Made by a program: the position numbers and the translations under genes
Notes under the pieces: generated by a model
The model's input: the letters and a program-made list of their open reading frames with translations, nothing else
The model's database searches: none
What the model was told of the DNA's origin: nothing
Assembly: GCA_910578235.1 (NCBI GenBank)
Contig: CAJTPP010000021.1
Coordinates: forward strand, 240 to 9,410
Origin: an uncultured Clostridia bacterium
GTDB lineage: Bacteria; Bacillota; Clostridia; UBA1381
DNA length: 9,171 bases
Direction: 5' to 3'
Shown: positions 1-6,385 of the stretch, piece by piece
How the letters are laid out: each line of letters begins with the position of its first letter
Position numbering within the stretch: position 1 is the first letter of the stretch

Positions 1-1128
1 AATAAACGCGCGAATTTGGTTTTAAATCTTTCAGAAAATTATGACAAGCTTTTGTCCTCATTATTAATAGGAAATAATATTGTTAATATTGCCAGCTCAT
101 CTATCGCGACAATTTTATTTGTAAACTGGCTTGGAAATTCAGGTGTTTCTGTTTCTACAGCTGTTATGACTGTTCTTGTACTGATTTTTGGAGAAATAAC
201 ACCAAAAAGTCTTGCAAAAAATATGCCGGAACGCTTCGCTATGTTTTCAGCGCCTATATTAAAAATAATTAACATTATTTTATCTCCGTTGAATTTTATA
301 TTTTCTCTTTGGCAAAAACTTGTATATATGATAGTAAAACCTCCTCAGGACAGGGGTATAACTGAGGAAGAGCTTTTGACAATGGTTGAGGAAGCTCAAA
401 ACGACGGTGAAATTGATCTGCATGAAAGCGAGTTAATACGAAACGCGATAGAATTTAACGATATAGAAGTCTCAGATATACATACAAACCGCGTTGACGT
501 AATCGCTGTTGAAGTAAACACAAAAATTGACGAAATAAAAAAAATATTTTGCGATCACGGATATTCAAGACTTCCTGTCTACAAGGAAACAATTGATAAT
601 ATAATAGGAATACTAAATCAAAAGGACTTCAATAACAGAACTAATGATAATATTTCAATAGAAAAACTAATGAATAACCCCGTGTTTGTCGTGCCGTCAA
701 TGAAAATTTCACAGCTTTTAAATTTACTTCAAAAGAAAAAATCCCATATGGCAGTTATTATTGACGAATACGGCGGAACTGTGGGAATTGTAACCCTTGA
801 AGATATTTTAGAGGAACTTGTCGGAGAAATCTGGGATGAGCATGATGAGATTATCGAAAATATTCAAAAAATCAGCGATAATAAATATAAGGTATTATGT
901 AATTCAGATCTGGATGACTTATTTGAAAAACTTAATATAAAAAATGACATTGATATTCCTACTGTAGGAGGATGGGTAATTGAAACATTTGAAAGAATAC
1001 CTGAAATCGGAGAATGCTTCGATTATAAAAATCTTCATATAACAGTATCCAAACGCGACGACAGACATATTCTTGAAATTACTGTTGAAGTTATGGAAAT
1101 ACAGGAACATGACAATCAAAATTTATAA
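1..1128 (+). CDS. HlyC/CorC family (CNNM-CBS) membrane protein, 5' end outside window
   Basis: The frame is open from base 1 and encodes 375 visible residues. An internal TTG at base 16 is not the start, because family homology is already under way there. Visible parts in order are the end of the CNNM/DUF21 membrane domain (about residues 17-110, with LIGNNIVNI and the conserved GEITPKS at 64-70), an acidic connector (EEELLTMVEEA), a CBS pair (about 165-210 and 227-275, the second with DEYGGTVGIVTLEDILEELVG) and a CorC_HlyC domain (about 292-365). The family works in the cytoplasmic membrane and has been linked to Mg2+ or Co2+ transport; older annotations say 'hemolysin', which this sequence does not support. 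The first transmembrane helix and true start are missing only because of the window edge. The gene ends at a strong hairpin and faces the next gene convergently. The substrate cannot be read from the sequence. Confidence 0.93.
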   Translation, partial: NKRANLVLNLSENYDKLLSSLLIGNNIVNIASSSIATILFVNWLGNSGVSVSTAVMTVLVLIFGEITPKSLAKNMPERFAMFSAPILKIINIILSPLNFIFSLWQKLVYMIVKPPQDRGITEEELLTMVEEAQNDGEIDLHESELIRNAIEFNDIEVSDIHTNRVDVIAVEVNTKIDEIKKIFCDHGYSRLPVYKETIDNIIGILNQKDFNNRTNDNISIEKLMNNPVFVVPSMKISQLLNLLQKKKSHMAVIIDEYGGTVGIVTLEDILEELVGEIWDEHDEIIENIQKISDNKYKVLCNSDLDDLFEKLNIKNDIDIPTVGGWVIETFERIPEIGECFDYKNLHITVSKRDDRHILEITVEVMEIQEHDNQNL

Positions 1129-1149
1129 TTACAGCTTAATAATATTATA

Positions 1150-1183
1150 TTAAAAAGGAAGTTATTTTTAACTTCCTTTTTAA
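1150..1183. terminator. Bidirectional intrinsic terminator
   Basis: A perfect 15-bp inverted repeat (1150-1164 with 1169-1183) encloses a 4-base T loop. The stem core is AAGGAAGTTA/TAACTTCCTT, flanked by A and T runs that give a U-tract on either strand. It lies 21 bases after the stop of the CorC-like gene. It contains the stop codon (1180-1182) of the convergent SLOG gene, so it probably ends both transcripts. Confidence 0.9.
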
Positions 1184-1668
1184 TATATATCATCAGCAAT
1201 ATTTATAATTCTGTTTCCATGAGCTTCGGCAAGACGAATTGTCTGTCCCGTACCCGTTTTTGACAGTATACAAAACGCGATACAAAAAAATGAATCCTCT
1301 ACCATTTTCATATTACGCATTTTCATACAGTTATCCGTATATTCCTTATCCGTTATATACACTATTTCATCAGCATTTGACATCATCATACGATAACGGT
1401 ATTTTTGATATGATGTCCATTTTTTACTTTGTCCGTAACAGGGAACATATATAATAAGCTTTATATGAGGATATTTTTTTTTCATTTCACACACAATCTC
1501 AGCGGATATAATATCAAATCCAAGCGCTCCGCCTGAAATAAAATTATTCACATCATAATCTATAATAAGCTTTTCTATATTTTCCGTAAGCTTTATCTTT
1601 ATTTCATCAAGTATACTATCAGCTATTTTTCTGTGTCCAGTAAAAAAACATGTTCTAAGCTTTTCCAA
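1180..1668 (-). CDS. YpsA/DUF1273-like SLOG-family protein
   Basis: Encodes a 162-residue soluble protein starting at TTG (1668-1666), with GAGG at 1679-1676 seven bases upstream. Family marks are FTGHR at residues 9-13, the nucleotide-loop motif SGGALGFD at 45-52 followed by the helix IISAEIV, NADEIVYIT near 98-106, and MRNMKMVEDS near 117-126. The end resembles the family's closing segment, although it reads GTGQT where I expect a GGT-type turn. SLOG proteins have a Rossmann-like fold thought to bind nucleotides or their derivatives; Bacillus YpsA has been tied to cell division, but no function is established for this one. It follows the germination operon on the same strand across a gap of about 73 bases that holds its own promoter-like sequence, so it is probably a separate unit. 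Family call good, role unknown. Confidence 0.82.
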   Translation of the reverse strand: MEKLRTCFFTGHRKIADSILDEIKIKLTENIEKLIIDYDVNNFISGGALGFDIISAEIVCEMKKKYPHIKLIIYVPCYGQSKKWTSYQKYRYRMMMSNADEIVYITDKEYTDNCMKMRNMKMVEDSFFCIAFCILSKTGTGQTIRLAEAHGNRIINIADDIY

Positions 1669-1685
1669 AATACCACCTCACTGTC

Positions 1686-1714
1686 AGTATATCACAAATA
1701 TACAAAAATTGCAA
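1686..1714 (-). promoter_or_regulatory. Sigma-A-type promoter for the SLOG gene
   Basis: Read on the minus strand, TTGCAA (1714-1709), a 17-base spacer and TATACT (1691-1686) preceded by TGA give an extended -10 promoter. The predicted start near 1679 leaves a leader of only about 11 bases, with the GAGG ribosome binding site almost at the 5' end. This is pattern matching in AT-rich DNA, so moderate confidence. Confidence 0.55.
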
Positions 1715-1741
1715 AATATATGACAATGATATTTTCTTAGG

Positions 1742-1906
1742 CTATTCTATAAAAAAATATATTGATGATGCCGCCGTGAAAAAAGCCATTATAAACAAAC
1801 CAACAGCGCCGGTTATGTTTTTATTTTTTATCGTATATATACCGTAGCTTATAACCCTTATTGTACAAATAACAATTATACTTAAAAAAACTATCTTCTC
1901 AAACAT
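1742..1906 (-). CDS. Small two-helix membrane protein, candidate D subunit of the germinant receptor
   Basis: A 54-codon ORF starts at ATG (1906-1904) and stops at TAG (1744-1742). A clear ribosome binding site, AGGAAGG, ends six bases before the ATG, and the start is 22 bases after the gerAC stop, so co-transcription with the receptor genes is likely. The protein is almost all hydrophobic: helix 1 at about residues 4-24, a short polar turn KNKN at 27-30, and helix 2 at about 32-53. Some Bacillus receptor operons carry, or lie next to, a small 'D' gene encoding a protein with two predicted membrane segments that modulates germination. Size, topology and location match that description; sequence homology was not tested. 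It could instead be an unrelated small membrane protein. Confidence 0.68.
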   Translation of the reverse strand: MFEKIVFLSIIVICTIRVISYGIYTIKNKNITGAVGLFIMAFFTAASSIYFFIE

Positions 1907-1928
1907 TTTATTCCTTCCTATGCTTCAA

Positions 1929-3338
1929 TTAGCTCTCTCTTACAACAAGACCTGTTCTTCTTATACTAAAGTTAGCTTTAACATTTACTTCATATTCATC
2001 AAAATTTACATTATTTTTAAATTCTTCATATTCTTTATTTGTAAGAAATTTAATTTTACTTCTATCTTTTAATCGGAAAATATCTGCATCATATTTATCA
2101 AGAAAATACATCATAAACTTTTTGCAGTCTTCTTCAATATACTTCTGAGAATTATTTTCAAAATTAGTAATATCTTTCTCTATATTATAATCTGACGGTA
2201 AAGAATACACATCACCATCCATAAATAATTCTATATTTATTATCTTATTCTCTATATCTATGTCGTACTTTGGACGTTTCTCCTGAATACATTTTAACGT
2301 AACAGGACTATCAGGGGTTTCTTCATTATAAAATGTCAAAAAACTACTTTTATAGTCACCTATCAATAATTTAAACATTTCAGTTTCTATAGAACCAAAC
2401 ATTCCAACCATTTTATCGCCTTCAAAAATAGCGCTCCCCATTGCCTCGCTTTTATTACTTGCGGCAACAGCCGACTCTCCGTCAATATAGCTTTTCATTT
2501 TATATTCAAAACCACTGTTATTTATAGGAGCATCATCGTGCTTAGTATTTTCCTCAGGCTCACTGCCGCTTCCTGAAGATCCGCCGCTTCCCTGAGATTG
2601 TCCGCCGCTTTCCTGTTCTTCCTCCGAGCCTCCGCCTTCTTCGCCTCCTGAATTACCTTCCTCACTACTGCCGCTTCCTGAAGAGCCTCCGCTTCCCTGA
2701 GATTGTCCGCCGCCTTTCTCATCACTGCCTATTACACCCGCAACAGGCAAAGTAGTATCAAAATCTTTAGTTTCTATGCCAAAGAAAAAGTTTTTAGCTA
2801 CACCCTCGGGTATTCCCATAAGATTATTCTTATTAAAAATCATCTGGTAATATTTTACAGGATTTATTTCCATAGCAGGATTTATTGATGTAAGATATTC
2901 ACTTGCGCCATCGGTAGCCACTGCAAGATATATATCGGGGCGTATTTCATCACTTCTTATAAAGGTTTCTGTTATATCCTTCAAACCTTCTTTTGCAATT
3001 TCCTCAGAAAAAATTATTAGCTTCGCATGAGCAAGAGAAAAATTCTTACTTATTATATTATTGGCAATTCCTACAGCTGAATATATATTCGGAGCTTCCA
3101 CAACTATATTTTCAACTATCTTACTGCCTGATTTTCCGCCTTCTTCGGATGCGCCTCCGCTTATTTGTGTAGGATTTGCATATTGAAGCGTAATTTTATA
3201 ATCATCATTTTCTCCGCTGTCTATTCCGAGCGCGACTATATAGGCAATTTCATTCGGTTCTTTACCGCCGCAGCCTGTCAGACTGAAAGAAAATACAATT
3301 ATTATCAATATATATATTACCGCTTTAAACCTCTTCAC
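1929..3338 (-). CDS. gerAC: Spore germination lipoprotein, GerAC family (C subunit)
   Basis: Encodes 469 residues from GTG (3338-3336), with AAAGGAG at 3352-3346 seven bases upstream. The start lies inside gerAB (14-base overlap), which suggests translational coupling. The N-terminus is a lipoprotein signal with lipobox LTGC, so Cys23 should be acylated and the protein anchored on the outer face of the spore inner membrane. An N-terminal domain (about 27-205) has the family's EAPNIYSAVGIANNIISKN and LAHAKLIIFSEEIA segments. A disordered linker (about 206-275) rich in Gly, Ser and Glu contains two identical 15-residue repeats. The C-terminal domains (about 276-469) include GSAIFEGDKMVGMFGSIETE and end in the typical VNVKANFSIRRTGL. 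Bacillus GerAC is about 373 residues; the linker accounts for much of the excess. It should form a receptor complex with the A and B proteins encoded upstream. Confidence 0.95.
   Translation of the reverse strand: MKRFKAVIYILIIIVFSFSLTGCGGKEPNEIAYIVALGIDSGENDDYKITLQYANPTQISGGASEEGGKSGSKIVENIVVEAPNIYSAVGIANNIISKNFSLAHAKLIIFSEEIAKEGLKDITETFIRSDEIRPDIYLAVATDGASEYLTSINPAMEINPVKYYQMIFNKNNLMGIPEGVAKNFFFGIETKDFDTTLPVAGVIGSDEKGGGQSQGSGGSSGSGSSEEGNSGGEEGGGSEEEQESGGQSQGSGGSSGSGSEPEENTKHDDAPINNSGFEYKMKSYIDGESAVAASNKSEAMGSAIFEGDKMVGMFGSIETEMFKLLIGDYKSSFLTFYNEETPDSPVTLKCIQEKRPKYDIDIENKIINIELFMDGDVYSLPSDYNIEKDITNFENNSQKYIEEDCKKFMMYFLDKYDADIFRLKDRSKIKFLTNKEYEEFKNNVNFDEYEVNVKANFSIRRTGLVVRES
2562..2714 (-). 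repeat. In-frame near-exact repeat encoding the Gly/Ser/Glu linker of GerAC
   Basis: Two copies of about 48 bases (2562-2609 and 2667-2714) differ at only two positions. They are offset by 105 bases, exactly 35 codons. Both encode GGQSQGSGGSSGSGS (residues 210-224 and 245-259), and an acidic Gly/Glu stretch lies between them. The tract is visibly richer in G and C than the surrounding gene. Its structure suggests duplication within the gene, and gain or loss of a unit would keep the reading frame. Confidence 0.85.
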
Positions 3339-4434
3339 TTTTTTGCTCCTTTCCGCTTTCTTTTAACTTTCCGTAATATTTACGCGAAACAAATCCGAAA
3401 ATTATCGGAAGTAAAAACGCTAAAGGATACACAATAATATTTTCTAATTTTTCCGCTGTTACAGCAGTCACTATCGAACTTGGTATAAGAGCTATGACTC
3501 CGTTTATCACTACAATAGGAAATATTAATGGTCTGTAATATCTTAGTCCAAATGTAAGCTGCCATACATAGCATAACGCGTAAACATATATCGCTGAATA
3601 CAAAAGTACAAGAATTGACCATATAAATTGAAATAATGCTTCAAATCTGCTGAAAAAACTTGTTATATGAACCACCTTTGCAAGTTGATATACCGGAATT
3701 AAAAATTCCTTTGAAGCAGGGTACGGATACACAAGACAATATGCTAATAAAATTATAACAGAAATTACAGAACTTACGAACAATGATTTTTTTCCGCTTT
3801 TTTTCGCTTCTCCGTTATTTTCACAGTGAGACAGAAATACATTCAGCAATATTAAATCCGAAAACAATGAAATTCCGTTAAAACCATTAACAAATAAATT
3901 CTTATATCCTTCACCAAATATAGGAAAAATATTTTCAAATTTATAATACGGAATAAGCAGCAGCAAAAATCCTATAAATACAACTCCTGCAACAGGCATA
4001 AATATATAATTAATTTTTGCCAATGACTCTATCCCTATATATGCACCTGCCGACATTGCGATCAATAACGCCACAAGTATTAACTCAACCCGAAAATCCT
4101 GAAGCAAAACTATTTTTACCGTTTCAGGAAATATTCGTATTATCGTGGCAAAATTTATCATCAATACAGCAAACACCATAATACCTACTATAATTTTTAA
4201 AGCCTTTCCACCAAACATCTGGGCAAGCTCTATAATATTTTTTTTGCCTCTATAAATTGAATAAGTTGTAAAAAATATTATGAAAACAATTACAGAATTA
4301 TATATCGCCTGTATCCATGCGCTGTTGCCGCTGTTTATTATCATAGTCCGCGGAAACGTCAGAAGCATTTTTGTACATATTACATTTATAAGCAATGATG
4401 TAATTTCTTTTCTTTGCAGCATAGTAATATCCAT
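3325..4434 (-). CDS. gerAB: Spore germination membrane protein, GerAB family (B subunit)
   Basis: A highly hydrophobic protein with about ten predicted membrane helices, of the amino acid permease-like GerAB family; this subunit is taken to bind the germinant. From ATG (4434-4432) it has 369 residues and begins MDITMLQRKE, matching the usual IT..Q opening, followed by LTFPRTMIINSGNSAWIQ, the family's 'P-R ... G-aW' segment. The C-terminus is a charged cytoplasmic tail. In-frame alternatives are GTG at 4449 (374 residues) and ATG at 4422; an in-frame TAA lies shortly upstream of the GTG. None has a well-placed ribosome binding site: AAAGG sits only two bases before 4434. The best-placed one nearby serves an out-of-frame ATG at 4466. 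The gene overlaps gerAC by 14 bases. Family certain, start uncertain. Confidence 0.93.
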   Translation of the reverse strand: MDITMLQRKEITSLLINVICTKMLLTFPRTMIINSGNSAWIQAIYNSVIVFIIFFTTYSIYRGKKNIIELAQMFGGKALKIIVGIMVFAVLMINFATIIRIFPETVKIVLLQDFRVELILVALLIAMSAGAYIGIESLAKINYIFMPVAGVVFIGFLLLLIPYYKFENIFPIFGEGYKNLFVNGFNGISLFSDLILLNVFLSHCENNGEAKKSGKKSLFVSSVISVIILLAYCLVYPYPASKEFLIPVYQLAKVVHITSFFSRFEALFQFIWSILVLLYSAIYVYALCYVWQLTFGLRYYRPLIFPIVVINGVIALIPSSIVTAVTAEKLENIIVYPLAFLLPIIFGFVSRKYYGKLKESGKEQKSEEV

Positions 4435-4466
4435 AGCCTTTCTGCCCACAAATAGGAATTAAGCAT
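4386..4466 (-). other. Possible 26-codon leader ORF overlapping the gerAB start
   Basis: An ATG at 4466-4464 has AAGGA (4477-4473) six bases upstream, a better arrangement than any gerAB start codon. It opens 26 codons beginning MLNSYLWAERLW and ends with TAA at 4388-4386. It is out of frame with gerAB and stops inside that gene's coding region. It could be a leader peptide that couples translation and opens the hairpin over the gerAB start, or it could be chance. The peptide resembles nothing I know. Confidence 0.25.
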
Positions 4467-4495
4467 TTTTATTCCTTACCGCGGGCAGATAAGGA
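4441..4495 (-). promoter_or_regulatory. Nested and alternative hairpins over the gerAB translation start
   Basis: In the transcript, TCTGCCC (4489-4483) can pair with GGGCAGA (4447-4441), and inside it AGGAAT (4476-4471) pairs with ATTCCT (4459-4454), giving a two-part stem. A competing stem, TCCTTA (4495-4490) with TAAGGA (4478-4473), uses the same Shine-Dalgarno bases and excludes the inner stem. No U-tract follows, so a terminator is unlikely. Control of gerAB translation is possible but inferred only from base pairing. Confidence 0.4.
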
Positions 4496-4517
4496 GCTTT
4501 TTGGATTAATTATTTTA

Positions 4518-4533
4518 TGTTTCACGTGAAACA
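4518..4533. promoter_or_regulatory. parS: parS site 1, perfect consensus, inside the gerA operon
   Basis: TGTTTCACGTGAAACA is a perfect 16-bp palindrome, extended to 18 bp by flanking A and T. It matches the Bacillota parS consensus TGTTnCACGTGAAACA, the loading site for Spo0J/ParB. It lies in the gap between the gerAA stop (4542) and the gerAB start, close to the par operon that encodes the protein expected to bind it. Confidence 0.95.
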
Positions 4534-4541
4534 TTTTTTAA

Positions 4542-6176
4542 TTATCTTCTTTTTATTTTCCAGTTACGACTTATATCGGGTTCCTCATATTCTTTCTTAG
4601 TATTAAGAAAATCAGGTCTTTTTTCTCTCTGCCATATCGGATTAACAAATATCGCATTTGCCATACTCTTATTTTTAACTCTTGGTATCGGTTCAAGAAA
4701 CGATACGCCAAAGCTTTTTTCAGAAGCTATTATAAGTCCGTAAATAAATGTCCCTATTGCAATTCCGTAAAAACCCATTGAAGCAGCAAGTACAATAAAT
4801 GTAAGTCTTAAAATACGAAAACTCCAGCTTAATGAATAATCCGCGGTAGCAAAAGAACCTATACCTGTTATAGCTATAATAATAATCATAATAGGACTAA
4901 CTATTTTTGCGCTTACTGCCGCTTGTCCCAGAATAAGACCACCCACAATTCCAAGCGTAGAACCGATAGGACCGGGCATTCTAAGTCCTGCTTCTCGTAT
5001 CATCTCAAAGGATAAATCCATAAGAAGCAGCTCTACTATACTCGGAAATGGAACATTTTCCCTTGACGCGCTTATTGAATATAATAGATAAGTAGGAATA
5101 ATTTCCTGATGAAAAAGCGTTATAGCAAGATACAGCGCGGGAAGCAGCATAGAAAATATAATTGCAAACATTCTTACTATTCTTGCCATATTAGCATAAG
5201 GTACACGCAAATAATCATCCGATACAGCGTGAGTAAGCTCAAAAAAGTTAGTCGGCATTATAAGAACATGAGGACTTCCGTTTAATATAAGAGCCACGCG
5301 TCCCTCCGTCAATGATCTTGCAACCCTGTCCGGACGCTCTGTTTCAAGAAAATGTGTTGTAAATGAAAACGGTTCCTCCTCCATCATCATTGAAACTTCT
5401 TCAATAGATATAACATAATCCATATCTATTCCGTTAATTCTTTTCCGCACCTCATTTACAAGCTCGGGATTAGCTATATCTGATATATATAGCATGACTC
5501 CGCGCGTTTTACTTACTTTACCTATTTTAACGCCTTCCGCAATTAATTTTTCAGTTTTTATAATCTTTCTTACAAGCGCGGTATTATTACGAAGCATTTC
5601 CGCAAACGCTTCCTGAGGACCATAAATTGACTGCTCATTTTCTGGCTTATCAATACTCCTATGTCCCCAGTCACGAACATCAAGTATAAAGCCCTTTGAA
5701 AATCCGTCTACAAATACAGCGCAGGAACCAAAATTAATTTCTTCAAAGATATTATCCATATTTTCGGTTGCCATCGCCTGCGAGTGAGCAATAAATTTTT
5801 CTATTATTTCTTCCTCATATTTATATATTTCATCATCTGAGAAATATGGAATTTCCAGCATTGTTTTTATAACAGCCAAATCTACCATATCAGTGCTTAC
5901 CATTCCGTCGATAAGAACGACAAATGCCTTGCGTCCTTCTTTCATCGTTATTTCTCTTATAACAATGTCATTGTTAATCGGATAAGTAAAACGTTTTTTT
6001 ACATACGCAAGATTTTCCTCTATATTTAGAAAAACCTTATCATTTTCTGTTGTTTCAATATTTTCTCTGCGTATATCATATTCGGTATTACTATTTTGTT
6101 CTTTTAAATAAAATTGATTTTCTTCCGCTTTAGGAGTAAAAAACAGACAATCTCTTATTCTTTTTATAACACTCAT
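4542..6176 (-). CDS. gerAA: Spore germination protein, GerAA family (A subunit)
   Basis: Encodes 544 residues from ATG (6176-6174). GGAGG at 6186-6182, five bases upstream, decides the start; an in-frame TTG at 6188 overlaps this ribosome binding site and is rejected. A hydrophilic N-terminal region (about 1-330) carries family segments CAVFVDGFSKGFILDVRDWG near 152-171, EQSIYGPQEAFAEMLRNNTALVRK near 181-204, and RPDRVARSLTEGRVALILNGSP near 281-302. About five membrane helices follow (about 333-490), with the signature REAGLRMPGPIGSTLGIVGGL starting near 394 and GQAAVSAKIVSP near 417-428. A charged tail ends the protein. GerA-type A subunits assemble in the spore inner membrane and are thought to act in the ion release that starts germination. 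It heads the A-B-C-D gene order. Slightly longer than Bacillus GerAA (about 482), mostly at the ends. The germinant cannot be inferred. Confidence 0.95.
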   Translation of the reverse strand: MSVIKRIRDCLFFTPKAEENQFYLKEQNSNTEYDIRRENIETTENDKVFLNIEENLAYVKKRFTYPINNDIVIREITMKEGRKAFVVLIDGMVSTDMVDLAVIKTMLEIPYFSDDEIYKYEEEIIEKFIAHSQAMATENMDNIFEEINFGSCAVFVDGFSKGFILDVRDWGHRSIDKPENEQSIYGPQEAFAEMLRNNTALVRKIIKTEKLIAEGVKIGKVSKTRGVMLYISDIANPELVNEVRKRINGIDMDYVISIEEVSMMMEEEPFSFTTHFLETERPDRVARSLTEGRVALILNGSPHVLIMPTNFFELTHAVSDDYLRVPYANMARIVRMFAIIFSMLLPALYLAITLFHQEIIPTYLLYSISASRENVPFPSIVELLLMDLSFEMIREAGLRMPGPIGSTLGIVGGLILGQAAVSAKIVSPIMIIIIAITGIGSFATADYSLSWSFRILRLTFIVLAASMGFYGIAIGTFIYGLIIASEKSFGVSFLEPIPRVKNKSMANAIFVNPIWQREKRPDFLNTKKEYEEPDISRNWKIKRR

Positions 6177-6225
6177 ATATTCCTCCAAAAATAAACTATT
6201 TGTTCCATATTAATTTAGTTATATC

Positions 6226-6254
6226 TATTATTGTAAAAATATAAAAAATTATAC
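6226..6254 (-). promoter_or_regulatory. Possible sigma-G promoter of the gerA operon
   Basis: On the minus strand GTATA (6254-6250) fits the sigma-G -35 pattern GHATR. After 17 bases, AATAATA (6232-6226) matches the -10 pattern CATWMTA at six of seven positions. A start near 6219 would give a leader of about 43 bases. Germinant receptor operons are normally transcribed in the forespore by sigma-G, which fits, but such matches arise easily in AT-rich DNA. Confidence 0.35.
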
Positions 6255-6256
6255 AT

Positions 6257-6272
6257 TGTTTCACGTGAAACA
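6257..6272. promoter_or_regulatory. parS: parS site 2, perfect consensus, in the gerAA-soj intergenic region
   Basis: TGTTTCACGTGAAACA, the same 16 bases as site 1, here flanked by T and A as an 18-bp palindrome. It lies just upstream of the candidate gerA promoter on one side and 84 bases before the soj start codon's promoter -35 plus -10 region ends on the other. Its centre is 51 bp from site 3, close to a whole number of helical turns, so both sites would face similarly. Confidence 0.95.
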
Positions 6273-6307
6273 AACAAAAAGATTACATTATTGTTAAATT
6301 TTAAAAA

Positions 6308-6323
6308 TGTTTCATGTGAAACA
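6308..6323. promoter_or_regulatory. parS: parS site 3, one base off consensus, abutting the soj promoter
   Basis: TGTTTCATGTGAAACA differs from the consensus only at the central C to T change and stays palindromic outside the core. It ends one base before the soj -35 box. A half-site ATGAAAC follows at 6331-6337 within the promoter spacer. Spo0J bound here could block or modulate soj transcription; that is inference from position. Confidence 0.85.
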
Positions 6324-6351
6324 TTTACAAATGAAACTTTTATGGTATAAT
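6324..6351 (+). promoter_or_regulatory. Extended -10 sigma-A promoter of the soj-spo0J operon
   Basis: TTTACA (6324-6329; five of six matches to TTGACA), a 16-base spacer and a perfect TATAAT (6346-6351) with TGG just before it as extended -10. The predicted start near 6358 gives a leader of about 28 bases to the soj ATG. This start point also rules out the ATG at 6356 as a start codon. Confidence 0.8.
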
Positions 6352-6385
6352 TAATATGTTAACATTTTTAATTTTGGAGAATACC

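Noticed and set aside
1669..1741. Terminator between the small membrane ORF and the SLOG gene
   Set aside because: Only a weak all-AT stem (AAAATAT/ATATTTT) is visible, with no clear U-tract, so I do not call one; some read-through is possible.
2522..2725. 67-codon minus-strand ORF in another frame within gerAC
   Set aside because: Its Ala/Arg/Glu-rich repeats are the same repetitive linker DNA read in another frame; it has no independent support.
4386..4466. Frameshift that split gerAB from its true start
   Set aside because: The out-of-frame peptide does not resemble a GerAB N-terminus, while the in-frame MDITMLQRKE does, so the gene looks intact.
6177..6188. In-frame TTG at 6188 as gerAA start
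   Set aside because: The TTG overlaps the GGAGG ribosome binding site of the ATG at 6176.
6248..6277. Sigma-A-like promoter on the minus strand before gerAA (TATAAT at 6253-6248)
   Set aside because: The matching -35 (TTGTTT) is weak and lies within parS site 2, and a sporulation operon is expected to use sigma-G. It cannot be fully excluded.
6356..6385. In-frame ATG at 6356 as soj start
   Set aside because: It lies at or before the predicted transcription start, has no ribosome binding site and adds ten residues not seen in ParA proteins. ATG at 6386 has GGAG at good spacing and begins with the typical MTKIIAITNQKGGVGK.
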